Of a stretch of 5,192 bases of DNA, positions 1 to 5,192 are shown piece after piece. Made by a program: the position numbers and the translations under genes. Origin of the DNA: Chryseosolibacter sp964393795 (GTDB taxonomy: Bacteria; Bacteroidota; Bacteroidia; Cytophagales; Cyclobacteriaceae); the NCBI GenBank assembly GCA_964393795.1, contig CAYMWA010000215.1:1-5192 (forward strand). The letters are read 5' to 3'. Every line of letters begins with the position of its first letter. The first letter of the stretch is position 1. The notes below the pieces were generated by a model. It did no database searches. It was not told the origin of the DNA and saw nothing but the letters and a program-made list of their open reading frames with translations.

Positions 1-29
1 AAACAAAGCTTTCAGTACTGCAAGATATG

Positions 30-64
30 AAGGCCTTCTCTTCGTAGGGAGGGCTTTTTTTTTT
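30..64 (+). terminator. Rho-independent terminator of an upstream + strand gene
   Basis: The arm at 30-39 (AAGGCCTTCT) pairs with 47-56 (AGGGAGGGCTT without its last bases), with one G-G mismatch and two G-T wobbles, around the loop at 40-46. Ten T residues follow at 55-64. This is a classic intrinsic terminator for transcription running rightward. The gene it ends is not visible. Frame 1 reaches a TGA at 28-30, so the last codons of that gene may occupy 1-30, but this cannot be shown. It separates the LD-carboxypeptidase from the upstream unit. Confidence 0.75.
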
Positions 65-110
65 GCGCGTTGGCGGCATTAACTTTCAGCTGTAACCCGA
101 TCCCTTTCAC

Positions 111-1022
111 ATGCTTCACCCGCCGAAACTTCAAGCAGGAGATAAGGTAGCCATCGTTGCGCCTGCCAGAAAGATTACGCCCAATCAGTTACGGCCGGCT
201 ATCAACACCCTGGAGTCATGGGGACTACAACCGGTACTTGCGGAACATATTTACTCGCGCGGCCACAGCTACCTTGCCGGAACCGATGCAGAGCGCAGGC
301 GTGATTTCCAGGCAGCCATTGACGACGCAAACGTCAGAGCAATCTTTTCGGCACGAGGCGGGTATGGAAGCACGCGCATTGTCGACGAGATCGATTTCTC
401 GGCCATGCACACTTCGGCCAAATGGATAGTTGGTTTTAGTGATGTTACCGCCTTTCACCTTCGCATGGCCAGCATTGGAATTGCCACGATCCACGGGACG
501 ATGCCCATATTTTTCGGACAGGAAGCGGCAGCGGAGTCAGTGGAGCGTATTCGAAAGATACTTTTCCTGGGGTCCTGCAAAATTGAAAGTGATTATCACG
601 ACTCCAATCGTTTGGGACATGTGCAAGGAACAGTGATCGGCGGGAATCTTTCCCTGATCGTTGACGCGCTCAACACGCCATCCGACCCCGACACGCGCAA
701 CAAAATTCTGGTGATCGAGGAAGTAGATGAATACTATTACAAACTCGACCGGATGCTTACCCAGTTACGCAGGTCCGGCAAACTAAAGGACCTCGCCGGA
801 CTGCTCGTTGGCCATATGACCGACATGAAAAACTCCGAACTCGATTTTGGCGAAACGGTACAACAGATCGTTTTGCACGCCGTGCGCGATTATGCTTACC
901 CGGTGGCGTTTGCTTTCCCTTCGGGGCACCGCGATCCGAACCTCGCGTGGATTCACGGCGGGCAGGCCCGGCTGGATGTTACCGCGTCCGGCACAAGGCT
1001 TATCTACCCCGACATTTACTAA
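111..1022 (+). CDS. ldcA: LD-carboxypeptidase (muramoyltetrapeptide carboxypeptidase), peptidase family S66
   Basis: Members of this family are cytoplasmic serine peptidases that remove the terminal D-alanine from the L,D bond of murein tetrapeptides, so that recovered wall peptides can be reused. The 303-residue length is usual for the family. The N-terminal nucleophile domain opens with PPKLQAGDKVAIVAPA (residues 4-19), followed by ARGGYGSTRI (81-90) and GFSD (108-111), which holds the presumed nucleophile Ser110. The C-terminal domain has VIEEVDEYYYKLDRML (201-216), where Glu203 aligns with the catalytic Glu, and FPSGHRDP (269-276) with His273, completing the Ser-Glu-His triad. There is no signal peptide, which fits a cytosolic enzyme. 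The ATG at 111 gives the family's normal N-terminus. No Shine-Dalgarno sequence precedes it, which is common in Bacteroidota. It appears to be a single-gene unit between the terminator at 30-64 and the non-coding stretch after 1022. The symbol is given by family; substrate preference cannot be read from sequence. Confidence 0.93.
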   Translation: MLHPPKLQAGDKVAIVAPARKITPNQLRPAINTLESWGLQPVLAEHIYSRGHSYLAGTDAERRRDFQAAIDDANVRAIFSARGGYGSTRIVDEIDFSAMHTSAKWIVGFSDVTAFHLRMASIGIATIHGTMPIFFGQEAAAESVERIRKILFLGSCKIESDYHDSNRLGHVQGTVIGGNLSLIVDALNTPSDPDTRNKILVIEEVDEYYYKLDRMLTQLRRSGKLKDLAGLLVGHMTDMKNSELDFGETVQQIVLHAVRDYAYPVAFAFPSGHRDPNLAWIHGGQARLDVTASGTRLIYPDIY

Positions 1023-1027
1023 AAATG

Positions 1028-1059
1028 GTCGGACTTGTCTCCGACAAGAAGTTTTGTTC
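1028..1059 (+). terminator. Possible weak terminator after the LD-carboxypeptidase, with two competing hairpins
   Basis: Just after the stop codon, GTCGGA (1028-1033) is the reverse complement of TCCGAC (1040-1045). The loop of that hairpin, CTTGTC (1034-1039), is itself complementary to GACAAG (1043-1048). The two hairpins share bases 1043-1045 and cannot form together. The second is followed by an interrupted T-rich run at 1052-1059. The position suits a 3' end, but the stems are only 6 bp and the T-run is poor, so this is tentative. Confidence 0.35.
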
Positions 1060-1291
1060 TAACGTGCCTTTGTTCCAGACAAACCCTGGATTACAGGATA
1101 CGCACACGCGCGATCGTATCAGATGATCCCGGTTTGATACCTGGCACAATCAAAATAGACACGAACCGACAATGTCATCCCTCAACGAATAAAGCTTTTG
1201 TACCACGGTATAACGTGAGGATTTACAATTTCAAATTCAGGTGGAAAAGGTACATAGAAGTGGAACAAGATGCTTCTGCGCGTTTATACGC

Positions 1292-1322
1292 TTGTCTTTT
1301 GGCACGTCACTTGCCTCTTTTG
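1292..1322 (+). promoter_or_regulatory. Weak candidate promoter for the small secreted protein gene
   Basis: A TTG at 1292-1294 is followed after 20 bases by CTCTTTTG (1315-1322). This partly resembles the Bacteroidota vegetative pattern of TTG, about 19 bases, then TAnnTTTG: the TTTG half matches and the TA half does not. An alternative pairing is TTG 1299-1301 with TGCGTTAG 1321-1328 at exactly 19 bases, with 4 of 6 defined bases matching. Either would place the transcript start shortly before the gene. Both are weak matches found by eye. Confidence 0.22.
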
Positions 1323-1335
1323 CGTTAGTAGATCT

Positions 1336-1342
1336 GAAGGGG
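1336..1342 (+). promoter_or_regulatory. Shine-Dalgarno-like site supporting the ATG at 1350
   Basis: GAAGGGG lies seven bases before the ATG at 1350, a good position for pairing with the 16S rRNA tail. It supports this start codon. Such sites are unusual in Bacteroidota, and the other genes in the window that show an upstream region lack one. Confidence 0.5.
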
Positions 1343-1349
1343 TAATCAT

Positions 1350-1736
1350 ATGAAAAGACTGTTATTGGGTGCACTGTTTATGGTCGCGGCGTTTAACGCA
1401 AGCGCATACATTTCCGGAATTGCCATTCACACGGGCAAGGGTTCCAACATGCAGGTTTACGTGAACGGGAAACTTTTTAATAAGCAACCCGGGCACTTCG
1501 TACGAATCAAAAGCAAACCCGGCCTGTTTCATCTTAAGGTAAAAGTGCTCAATCCGTATGACAACGTTTACTACGTGGTGAGGAAGGACATCCGTGTTGA
1601 AAAAGGATTCGAATACTTCTACCAGGTCGTTTTTGAGAAAGGAAAAAGCCCACGGATCAAGGAGACGAGGCGCTATCCGGTCTACAGCAGATATTTTCTA
1701 AATCCGATTCTGTACAACCGTCACCCTACCGCCTAG
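1350..1736 (+). CDS. Small secreted protein of unknown function with a beta-rich body
   Basis: The 128-residue product starts with a clear signal peptide: MKRLLLG, then a hydrophobic core to residue 15, with a likely type I signal peptidase cut after ASA (residues 17-19). No cysteine follows the cut, so it is not a lipoprotein. It should be periplasmic or secreted. The mature part alternates hydrophobic and polar residues as in beta strands: MQVYVNGKLF (34-43), HFVRIKSK (49-56), GLFHLKVKVLNPYDNVYYVV (58-77) and FEYFYQVVFEKG (87-98). The order of short strand, NGK turn, then a PG.F.LKVKV strand resembles PEGA-like modules and the N-terminal part of Bacteroidota DUF4476 proteins, but this resemblance is inferred by eye. 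The mature protein is basic and rich in Tyr and Phe, and ends in a Tyr/Arg/Pro-rich tail (102-128). A Shine-Dalgarno-like site supports the start. Its last codons overlap the convergent membrane protein gene by 11 bases. No function can be assigned. Confidence 0.85.
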   Translation: MKRLLLGALFMVAAFNASAYISGIAIHTGKGSNMQVYVNGKLFNKQPGHFVRIKSKPGLFHLKVKVLNPYDNVYYVVRKDIRVEKGFEYFYQVVFEKGKSPRIKETRRYPVYSRYFLNPILYNRHPTA

Positions 1737-1739
1737 GGT
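1723..1739. repeat. Inverted repeat carrying the stop codons of two convergent genes
   Basis: ACCCTA (1723-1728) and TAGGGT (1734-1739) form a perfect 6-bp inverted repeat around CCGCC. The + strand TAG at 1734-1736 ends the secreted protein. The TAG read on the - strand from 1728-1726 ends the membrane protein. A second dyad, GCTCC 1745-1749 with GGAGC 1759-1763, lies just to the right. Neither has a T-run, so a terminator role is possible but unsupported. Confidence 0.6.
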
Positions 1740-2064
1740 TGCGTGCTCCGGATCCCCTGGAGCGGGCAAGCGCTACGACCACGACAATGACAACTGCCGC
1801 TATGATGAGGTTGCTGTTGAAAAAGCCGGGGAACCAATGCCAATGGTGACCACCAAAGATCCAGCCGAAAATTCCGAAGATTGCACCGAAGATACTGCCA
1901 ATCACACCGAAGAGGGCGCCGAACAACCCGGCAATGGCACCAAAAATTCCACCTATGATTCCGCCGATCAGGCCGAAGACACCACCCACGATTCCGATGG
2001 CCACCGGAAACAGAACGATGCAGATAATGATAATAAGTACTGTAGCGAGCGCTTTTGATTCCAT
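1726..2064 (-). CDS. Glycine-rich hydrophobic membrane protein with 11-residue repeats, function unknown
   Basis: The 112-residue product is almost entirely membrane-compatible. Residues 5-23 form a first hydrophobic segment. Residues 20-74 are a glycine/isoleucine/phenylalanine repeat built of 11-residue units with consensus GxIGxIFGxIF. Residues 73-77 are HHWHW, and residues 85-100 form a last transmembrane segment, followed by an Arg-rich tail (RSRGSGARNPRR) that should be cytoplasmic by the positive-inside rule. From residue 5 to 100 there is no Asp, Glu, Lys or Arg. Glycines fall 3 or 4 residues apart and form one stripe on a helix, as in glycine-zipper packing. Other frames across this region are also open, but only this one gives a protein with ordered membrane topology. 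No Shine-Dalgarno sequence precedes the ATG at 2064. The gene is convergent with the secreted protein and lies downstream of the beta-oxidation operon on the same strand, 127 bases away, so it may be transcribed separately. Oligomeric membrane assembly or envelope stress is conceivable, but no role is shown. Confidence 0.8.
   Translation of the reverse strand: MESKALATVLIIIICIVLFPVAIGIVGGVFGLIGGIIGGIFGAIAGLFGALFGVIGSIFGAIFGIFGWIFGGHHWHWFPGFFNSNLIIAAVVIVVVVALARSRGSGARNPRR
1843..2007 (-). repeat. Five in-frame 33-base (11-residue) tandem repeats in the membrane protein gene
   Basis: Residues 20-74 divide into five units starting at residues 20, 31, 42, 53 and 64. The second reads GLIGGIIGGIF and the fourth GVIGSIFGAIF. 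Unit position 8 is Gly in all five, position 1 is Gly in four, and position 11 is Phe in four; the fifth unit decays at its end into His-His. On the + strand, CCGAAGA recurs at 1874, 1907 and 1973, with CCAAAAA in phase at 1940. By hand count, block 1874-1906 matches 1907-1939 at 23 of 33 bases and 1940-1972 at 23 of 33. The repeat is therefore visible in DNA as well as protein, which points to old tandem duplication. Confidence 0.8.
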
Positions 2065-2114
2065 AGGCGGATCGTGATTGACTGCTTGGCAGAATCAAAT
2101 AACATTCCACCTTT

Positions 2115-2144
2115 AAAAAGGCGTCCTACGGCCGGGAAACCGGC
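2115..2144 (-). terminator. Possible terminator region of the beta-oxidation operon
   Basis: Read on the - strand, about 50 bases after the dehydrogenase stop codon, GCCGG (2144-2140) pairs with CCGGC (2135-2131) around TTTC. This is followed by a short bulged hairpin, GG(C)CGT AGG ACGCC (2133-2120), which ends in five T residues (2119-2115). The second hairpin has the terminator arrangement, but only five pairs with a bulge. A longer imperfect pairing of GGCC 2130-2133 with GGCC 2156-2159 competes with the first stem. A GGCC(C)TGTTC direct repeat at 2156-2165 and 2179-2187 also lies in this trailer. Function is inferred from position. Confidence 0.38.
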
Positions 2145-2191
2145 TTTCTCCCGATGGCCCTGTTCAATGTCGGACACCGGCCTGTTCGTTC

Positions 2192-3994
2192 TTAAAACGG
2201 ATACTCGCCTTTCTCAATGACGTAGTCCGCCACTTTTCGCCTCGCCACTTTGAGGTTGTAAGGCGTCACCTTTGTGAACCGTTTCAAGCCGAGCAGCATC
2301 AGCCTCAACTCGTCGCCCTCGGCAAAGCCATAAATTGCCTGCATGCCTGCGTTCGTCACCACGCTGAGGGCATGATGCAGATAGATCATCGCCATCTCCT
2401 TCTCAATCTCAATACCAGCTTCTCCACGGATGCTCGCCAGCTTTTCAACTCTGAGCAATGTTGATTCGGCCACGTACACCTCGATCAGCATGTCAGCGAG
2501 GTTCATCAGCAGCTCCTGTTCTTCAGACAGCTTCGCCATATACTTCTGCACGGCCGCGCCAGCAATCATCAGCCCCGCCTTTTTGAGGTTCTGAACGACT
2601 TTTTTCTCCTTTGCGAAAGGTGCCTCATCATCGGATGCACCAAAATCCGGAATCGCCATCAACTCTTTTTGTACGGCCATGGCGGGTGTCATCAGGTCAA
2701 GCTGACCCTTCATGGCGCGTTTCAGCAACATCTCAATGGTGAGCATGCGGTTGATCTCATTCGTGCCTTCGAAAATGCGGTTGATGCGCGCATCGCGGTA
2801 AGCGCGATCCATCGGGCCCTCCGCGGAGAAGCCCATCCCACCATAAATCTGAACGCCCTCGTCCACAACAAAATCGAGCACTTCGGAGCCGTGTACTTTC
2901 ATAATCGCACATTCGATCGCGAAATCTTCGAGCGACTTCAGCCGCGCCTTTGCGGTATCTGTGCCCGACGCGACGAGCGCGTTGTAGGCGTCGTCAATGT
3001 TTTGTCCGGCGCGATAGCACGCGGCCTCGCTCGCGTATACACGCGATACCATTTCCGCGATCTTATGTTTGATGGCGCCAAAGTTGGCGATAGCCGTGCC
3101 GAACTGCTTCCGTTCCTTCGCATAGTTCACAGCAGTGGAAATGGTTTTCTTGCTGCCGCCGATGGCGGCCACTGCGAGCTTGATGCGGCCAATGTTGAGA
3201 ATGTTGACAGCGATCTTGAAGCCGTTTTCTCTTTCGGACAAAAGATTTTCGACCGGCACTTTGCAGTCGTTGAAAAAGATCTGCCGGGTAGATGATCCTT
3301 TGATGCCCATCTTCCGTTCTTCCTCGTTCATGGTGATGCCGCCAAAACCGCGCTCGACAATAAAGGCGCTGAGGTTTTTGTCATCGTCAATCTTGGCAAA
3401 GACAATGAACACATCAGCGAAGCCACCATTCGTAATCCACATCTTCTGACCGTTGATCAGGTAGTGCTTCCCATCCGGCGTAAGCGTTGCTTTCGTCTTT
3501 CCGCTGTTCGCATCCGAACCGGAGTCTGGTTCAGTGAGGCAGTACGCAGCTTTCCATTCGCCGGTGGCGAGCTTCGGAAGGTACTTTTCCTTTTGTGCAT
3601 CGTTCCCATAGTATACGATGGGGAGCGTTCCGATACCGGTGTGCGCTGACAACGCCACCGCTACCGAGTGCCCGGCGCCGATGACTTCAGCTACCAGCAT
3701 GGTGGTATTGAAGTCCATTCCGAAGCCGCCATATTCGGTGGGTACCGATGTGGCCAGCAATCCGAGCTCACCCGCCTTGTCAAGAAGAGACGGCATCAGT
3801 TTCGGATCCTTCATCGAGTCAATTTCATCCAGGCGTGGATACACTTCCTTATCAAGGAAGTCTTTGCCTTGCTGTTCGATCATCTTTTGTTCCTCCGAAA
3901 AAGATTCAGGGATAAAGATGTCTTCGGCTTTTGTTTCGCGTATCAAGAACTCGCCGCCTCTGATCGCTTGTTTGGTTTCTGCTGACGTTGCCAT
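2192..3994 (-). CDS. Acyl-CoA dehydrogenase, long three-domain type (VLCAD/ACAD9-like architecture)
   Basis: This is an FAD-dependent enzyme that makes the trans-2,3 double bond in acyl-CoA, the first step of each beta-oxidation turn, and passes electrons to electron-transfer flavoprotein. After an extension of about 30 residues comes the N-terminal helical domain (about 33-148). The central beta domain follows, with the substrate/FAD signature YCLTEPDSGSDA (151-162) and MWITNG (185-190). The C-terminal helical domain has ERKQFG (294-299), QIYGGMGFS (382-390) and RIFEGTNEI (406-414), in which Glu409 aligns with the catalytic base of medium- and very-long-chain enzymes. Residues about 430-600 form an extra helical domain that takes the length to 600, against about 380 for short and medium-chain enzymes. 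It ends KGEYPF. This architecture suggests long-chain substrates, but chain length cannot be read directly. The ATG at 3994 lies 22 bases after the thiolase stop codon, with an A-rich leader and no Shine-Dalgarno sequence. It is co-transcribed with the thiolase by inference. Confidence 0.95.
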   Translation of the reverse strand: MATSAETKQAIRGGEFLIRETKAEDIFIPESFSEEQKMIEQQGKDFLDKEVYPRLDEIDSMKDPKLMPSLLDKAGELGLLATSVPTEYGGFGMDFNTTMLVAEVIGAGHSVAVALSAHTGIGTLPIVYYGNDAQKEKYLPKLATGEWKAAYCLTEPDSGSDANSGKTKATLTPDGKHYLINGQKMWITNGGFADVFIVFAKIDDDKNLSAFIVERGFGGITMNEEERKMGIKGSSTRQIFFNDCKVPVENLLSERENGFKIAVNILNIGRIKLAVAAIGGSKKTISTAVNYAKERKQFGTAIANFGAIKHKIAEMVSRVYASEAACYRAGQNIDDAYNALVASGTDTAKARLKSLEDFAIECAIMKVHGSEVLDFVVDEGVQIYGGMGFSAEGPMDRAYRDARINRIFEGTNEINRMLTIEMLLKRAMKGQLDLMTPAMAVQKELMAIPDFGASDDEAPFAKEKKVVQNLKKAGLMIAGAAVQKYMAKLSEEQELLMNLADMLIEVYVAESTLLRVEKLASIRGEAGIEIEKEMAMIYLHHALSVVTNAGMQAIYGFAEGDELRLMLLGLKRFTKVTPYNLKVARRKVADYVIEKGEYPF

Positions 3995-4016
3995 GGTATT
4001 GTGATTTTTTTATTTC
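3995..4016 (-). promoter_or_regulatory. A-rich intercistronic leader before the acyl-CoA dehydrogenase
   Basis: The 22 bases between the thiolase stop and the dehydrogenase ATG read as an A-rich stretch on the - strand, including seven consecutive A residues (4011-4005), and contain no GGAGG-like site. A-rich leaders commonly stand in for Shine-Dalgarno sequences in Bacteroidota. The short gap leaves no room for a separate terminator and promoter, which supports one mRNA for both genes. Confidence 0.55.
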
Positions 4017-5192
4017 TTAATTCAACAACTCGTACACGCCGGCCACGCCCTGGCCGCCACCCACACACGCAGTCACCAGCCCGTACTTCTTCTTCTGTCT
4101 GCGGAGCTGATTGAAAAGTTGCACCGAAAGTCGGGCACCCGACGATCCTAACGGATGGCCTACTGCTATTGCGCCGCCATTGGGATTGAGTTTGTTCATA
4201 TCGATTCCCAGCTCGCGCACAACGGCGAGCGACTGCGCGGCAAAAGCCTCATTCAGTTCAATGATGTCGATATCCTGCAAATTCATGCCTGCGCGCTTCA
4301 ACGCTTTGGGCACCGCAGCCACTGGACCCATCCCCATGATGCGCGGGTCAACACCGCCGACACCATAGCTGATCATCCGGGCGACAGGCTTAACATTCAA
4401 TTCCTTCATCATCTTCTCCGACATCACTGCAACGAATGCGGCACCATCAGAAGTCTGTGAAGAATTTCCCGCTGTAACGGTGCCACCCCGTGTAAACACG
4501 GGCTTAAGCCTGGCCAGCACTTCGAGTGTGGTGTCCGCACGAATTCCTTCGTCGGTATCGACCACAAACTCGCGTGACTTCTTCTTGTTGTGCTCATCCA
4601 CATACACTTCCTTCACCGTGATCGGAACAATCTCATCTTTGAACAACCCGGCCTTAACCGCCGCTGCCGCCTTCATGTGGGAATGGTAAGCAAACTCGTC
4701 CTGATCTTCGCGTGTCACGTTGTACTCCCGTGCCACCTCCTCGGCGGTCAATCCCATACTCGTATAGTACGTGGGATTGTCTTTCGCGATAGTATAGTTC
4801 AGGGAAGTTTTCCATCCCATCACCGGAACCAACGACATTGATTCAGTACCGCCTGCGATGATCACATCCGCCATCCCGGCATGGATGCGCGCGCATGCAA
4901 TCTGGATCGCCTCTATCCCAGATCCGCAATAGCGGTTGACCACCATGCCCGGAACATCTTTGCCCAACGCCAGCAACGCAATCATCCGCCCGATCTGCAT
5001 GCCCTGTTCCGCCTCAGGCACCGCGTTTCCGACAATCAGGTCATCGACCATTTCATTTTCCAATCCGGGAATCGACTTCACCAGATGTTTGATCACATCC
5101 GATGCGAGGTCATCAGGCCTTGTAAAACGAAACCCTCCTCTTTTTGCTTTTCCTACCGCCGTTCTGAATCCGGCTACGATGTATGCATCCAT
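4017..5192 (-). CDS. fadA: Acetyl-CoA C-acyltransferase (thiolase), beta-oxidation type
   Basis: The enzyme cleaves 3-ketoacyl-CoA with CoA to give acetyl-CoA and a shortened acyl-CoA, the last step of the beta-oxidation cycle; some relatives run the reverse condensation. The 391-residue length is normal for the family. The nucleophile Cys89 sits in VVNRYCGSGIEAI (84-96). The thiolase signatures NEAFA (314-318), NGGAIAVGHPLGSSG (338-352, His346) and TACVGGGQG (374-382, Cys376) are all present, so all expected active-site residues are intact. The reading frame starts with MDAYIVAGFRTAVGK, the usual thiolase N-terminus, and its ATG occupies the last three bases of the window. The coding sequence therefore appears complete, although its promoter and upstream neighbours are cut off. 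It precedes the acyl-CoA dehydrogenase by 22 bases in the same operon, which favours degradation over acetoacetyl-CoA synthesis. The symbol is by role and is not proven against the atoB-like alternative. Hydratase and 3-hydroxyacyl-CoA dehydrogenase genes would be expected upstream. Confidence 0.94.
   Translation of the reverse strand: MDAYIVAGFRTAVGKAKRGGFRFTRPDDLASDVIKHLVKSIPGLENEMVDDLIVGNAVPEAEQGMQIGRMIALLALGKDVPGMVVNRYCGSGIEAIQIACARIHAGMADVIIAGGTESMSLVPVMGWKTSLNYTIAKDNPTYYTSMGLTAEEVAREYNVTREDQDEFAYHSHMKAAAAVKAGLFKDEIVPITVKEVYVDEHNKKKSREFVVDTDEGIRADTTLEVLARLKPVFTRGGTVTAGNSSQTSDGAAFVAVMSEKMMKELNVKPVARMISYGVGGVDPRIMGMGPVAAVPKALKRAGMNLQDIDIIELNEAFAAQSLAVVRELGIDMNKLNPNGGAIAVGHPLGSSGARLSVQLFNQLRRQKKKYGLVTACVGGGQGVAGVYELLN

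Larger units (their letters stand above)
1060..1349. other. Intergenic stretch without a convincing gene
   Basis: About 290 bases with no ORF that looks like protein. The only long open frame starts at a TTG (1035) and encodes a low-plausibility, Arg-rich and Cys-containing sequence. Small inverted repeats can be seen: GTATCA 1116-1121 with TGATAC 1135-1140; TACC/GGTA at 1201-1210; AATTT/AAATT at 1227-1237; GCGT/ACGC at 1280-1291; and TGTACC 1199-1204 with GGTACA 1249-1254. None is long enough to call an operator or an RNA. The right end should hold the promoter of the secreted-protein gene that starts at 1350. Confidence 0.5.

Noticed and set aside
65..110. Promoter for the LD-carboxypeptidase (TTG 70-72 and TAACTTTC 80-87)
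   Set aside because: The second element resembles TAnnTTTG, but it lies only seven bases after the TTG instead of about 19, so the pair cannot form the known Bacteroidota promoter.
1035..1328. 97-residue open frame on + in the intergenic stretch
   Set aside because: It needs a TTG start inside the hairpin after the LD-carboxypeptidase, has no ribosome site, and its product has no signal, domain or periodicity and mixes Cys, Arg and Pro like random translation.
1843..2007. 33-base periodicity as a CRISPR-like or minisatellite array
   Set aside because: There are no spacers between units, the units are degenerate, and the period is in frame with a coding sequence whose protein shows the same 11-residue repeat.
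1837..2058. 73-residue acidic open frame on + opposite the membrane protein
   Set aside because: Antisense of codons with T in the second position gives codons with A in the second position, so the reverse of a hydrophobic repeat is automatically a hydrophilic, Asp/Glu/Asn/Thr-rich one. It has no ribosome site.
1733..2110. 125-residue open frame on - in another frame over the same repeat
   Set aside because: It is a His/Arg/Cys/Trp-rich shadow of the repeat without membrane segments or motifs; the 1726-2064 frame has a coherent topology.
2669..3295. 208-residue open frame on + inside the acyl-CoA dehydrogenase
   Set aside because: It lies antisense to strongly conserved enzyme sequence, including the catalytic region. 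Long antisense frames are expected from the codon bias of such genes, and no domain is recognisable.

Overview
The window looks like a chromosomal segment from a Bacteroidota bacterium, perhaps Cytophagales-like. The evidence is the style of the 600-residue acyl-CoA dehydrogenase and its partner thiolase, the mostly missing Shine-Dalgarno sequences with an A-rich leader at one gene, and the small secreted and glycine-rich membrane proteins. By eye the base composition is close to half G+C. This assignment is inferred from protein style, not from any search. No RNA gene, insertion sequence or CRISPR array was seen.

Layout: positions 1-110 hold a good + strand terminator for a gene outside the window, then a short leader. 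A + strand LD-carboxypeptidase (peptidase family S66, peptidoglycan recycling) occupies 111-1022. A stretch of about 330 bases (1023-1349) has no convincing gene, only small dyads and a possible weak terminator. A small secreted protein of unknown function follows on + (1350-1736). It meets, tail to tail, a - strand glycine-rich membrane protein (1726-2064). The two coding ends overlap by 11 bases, and both stop codons lie in the arms of one perfect inverted repeat.

The rest of the window is a - strand fatty-acid degradation operon, read right to left: a thiolase (5192-4017), a 22-base A-rich gap, and a three-domain acyl-CoA dehydrogenase (3994-2192), with possible terminator hairpins beyond it. 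The dehydrogenase catalyses the first step of the beta-oxidation cycle and the thiolase the last. The hydratase and 3-hydroxyacyl-CoA dehydrogenase steps would be expected upstream of the thiolase, outside the window.

Most of the window is ordinary housekeeping metabolism. The least explained item is the membrane protein at 1726-2064. It contains an 11-residue (33-base) tandem repeat that lays a glycine stripe along a predicted helix, has 96 consecutive residues without Asp, Glu, Lys or Arg, and carries a His/Trp cluster. I did not find convincing evidence of a multi-gene undescribed system here.
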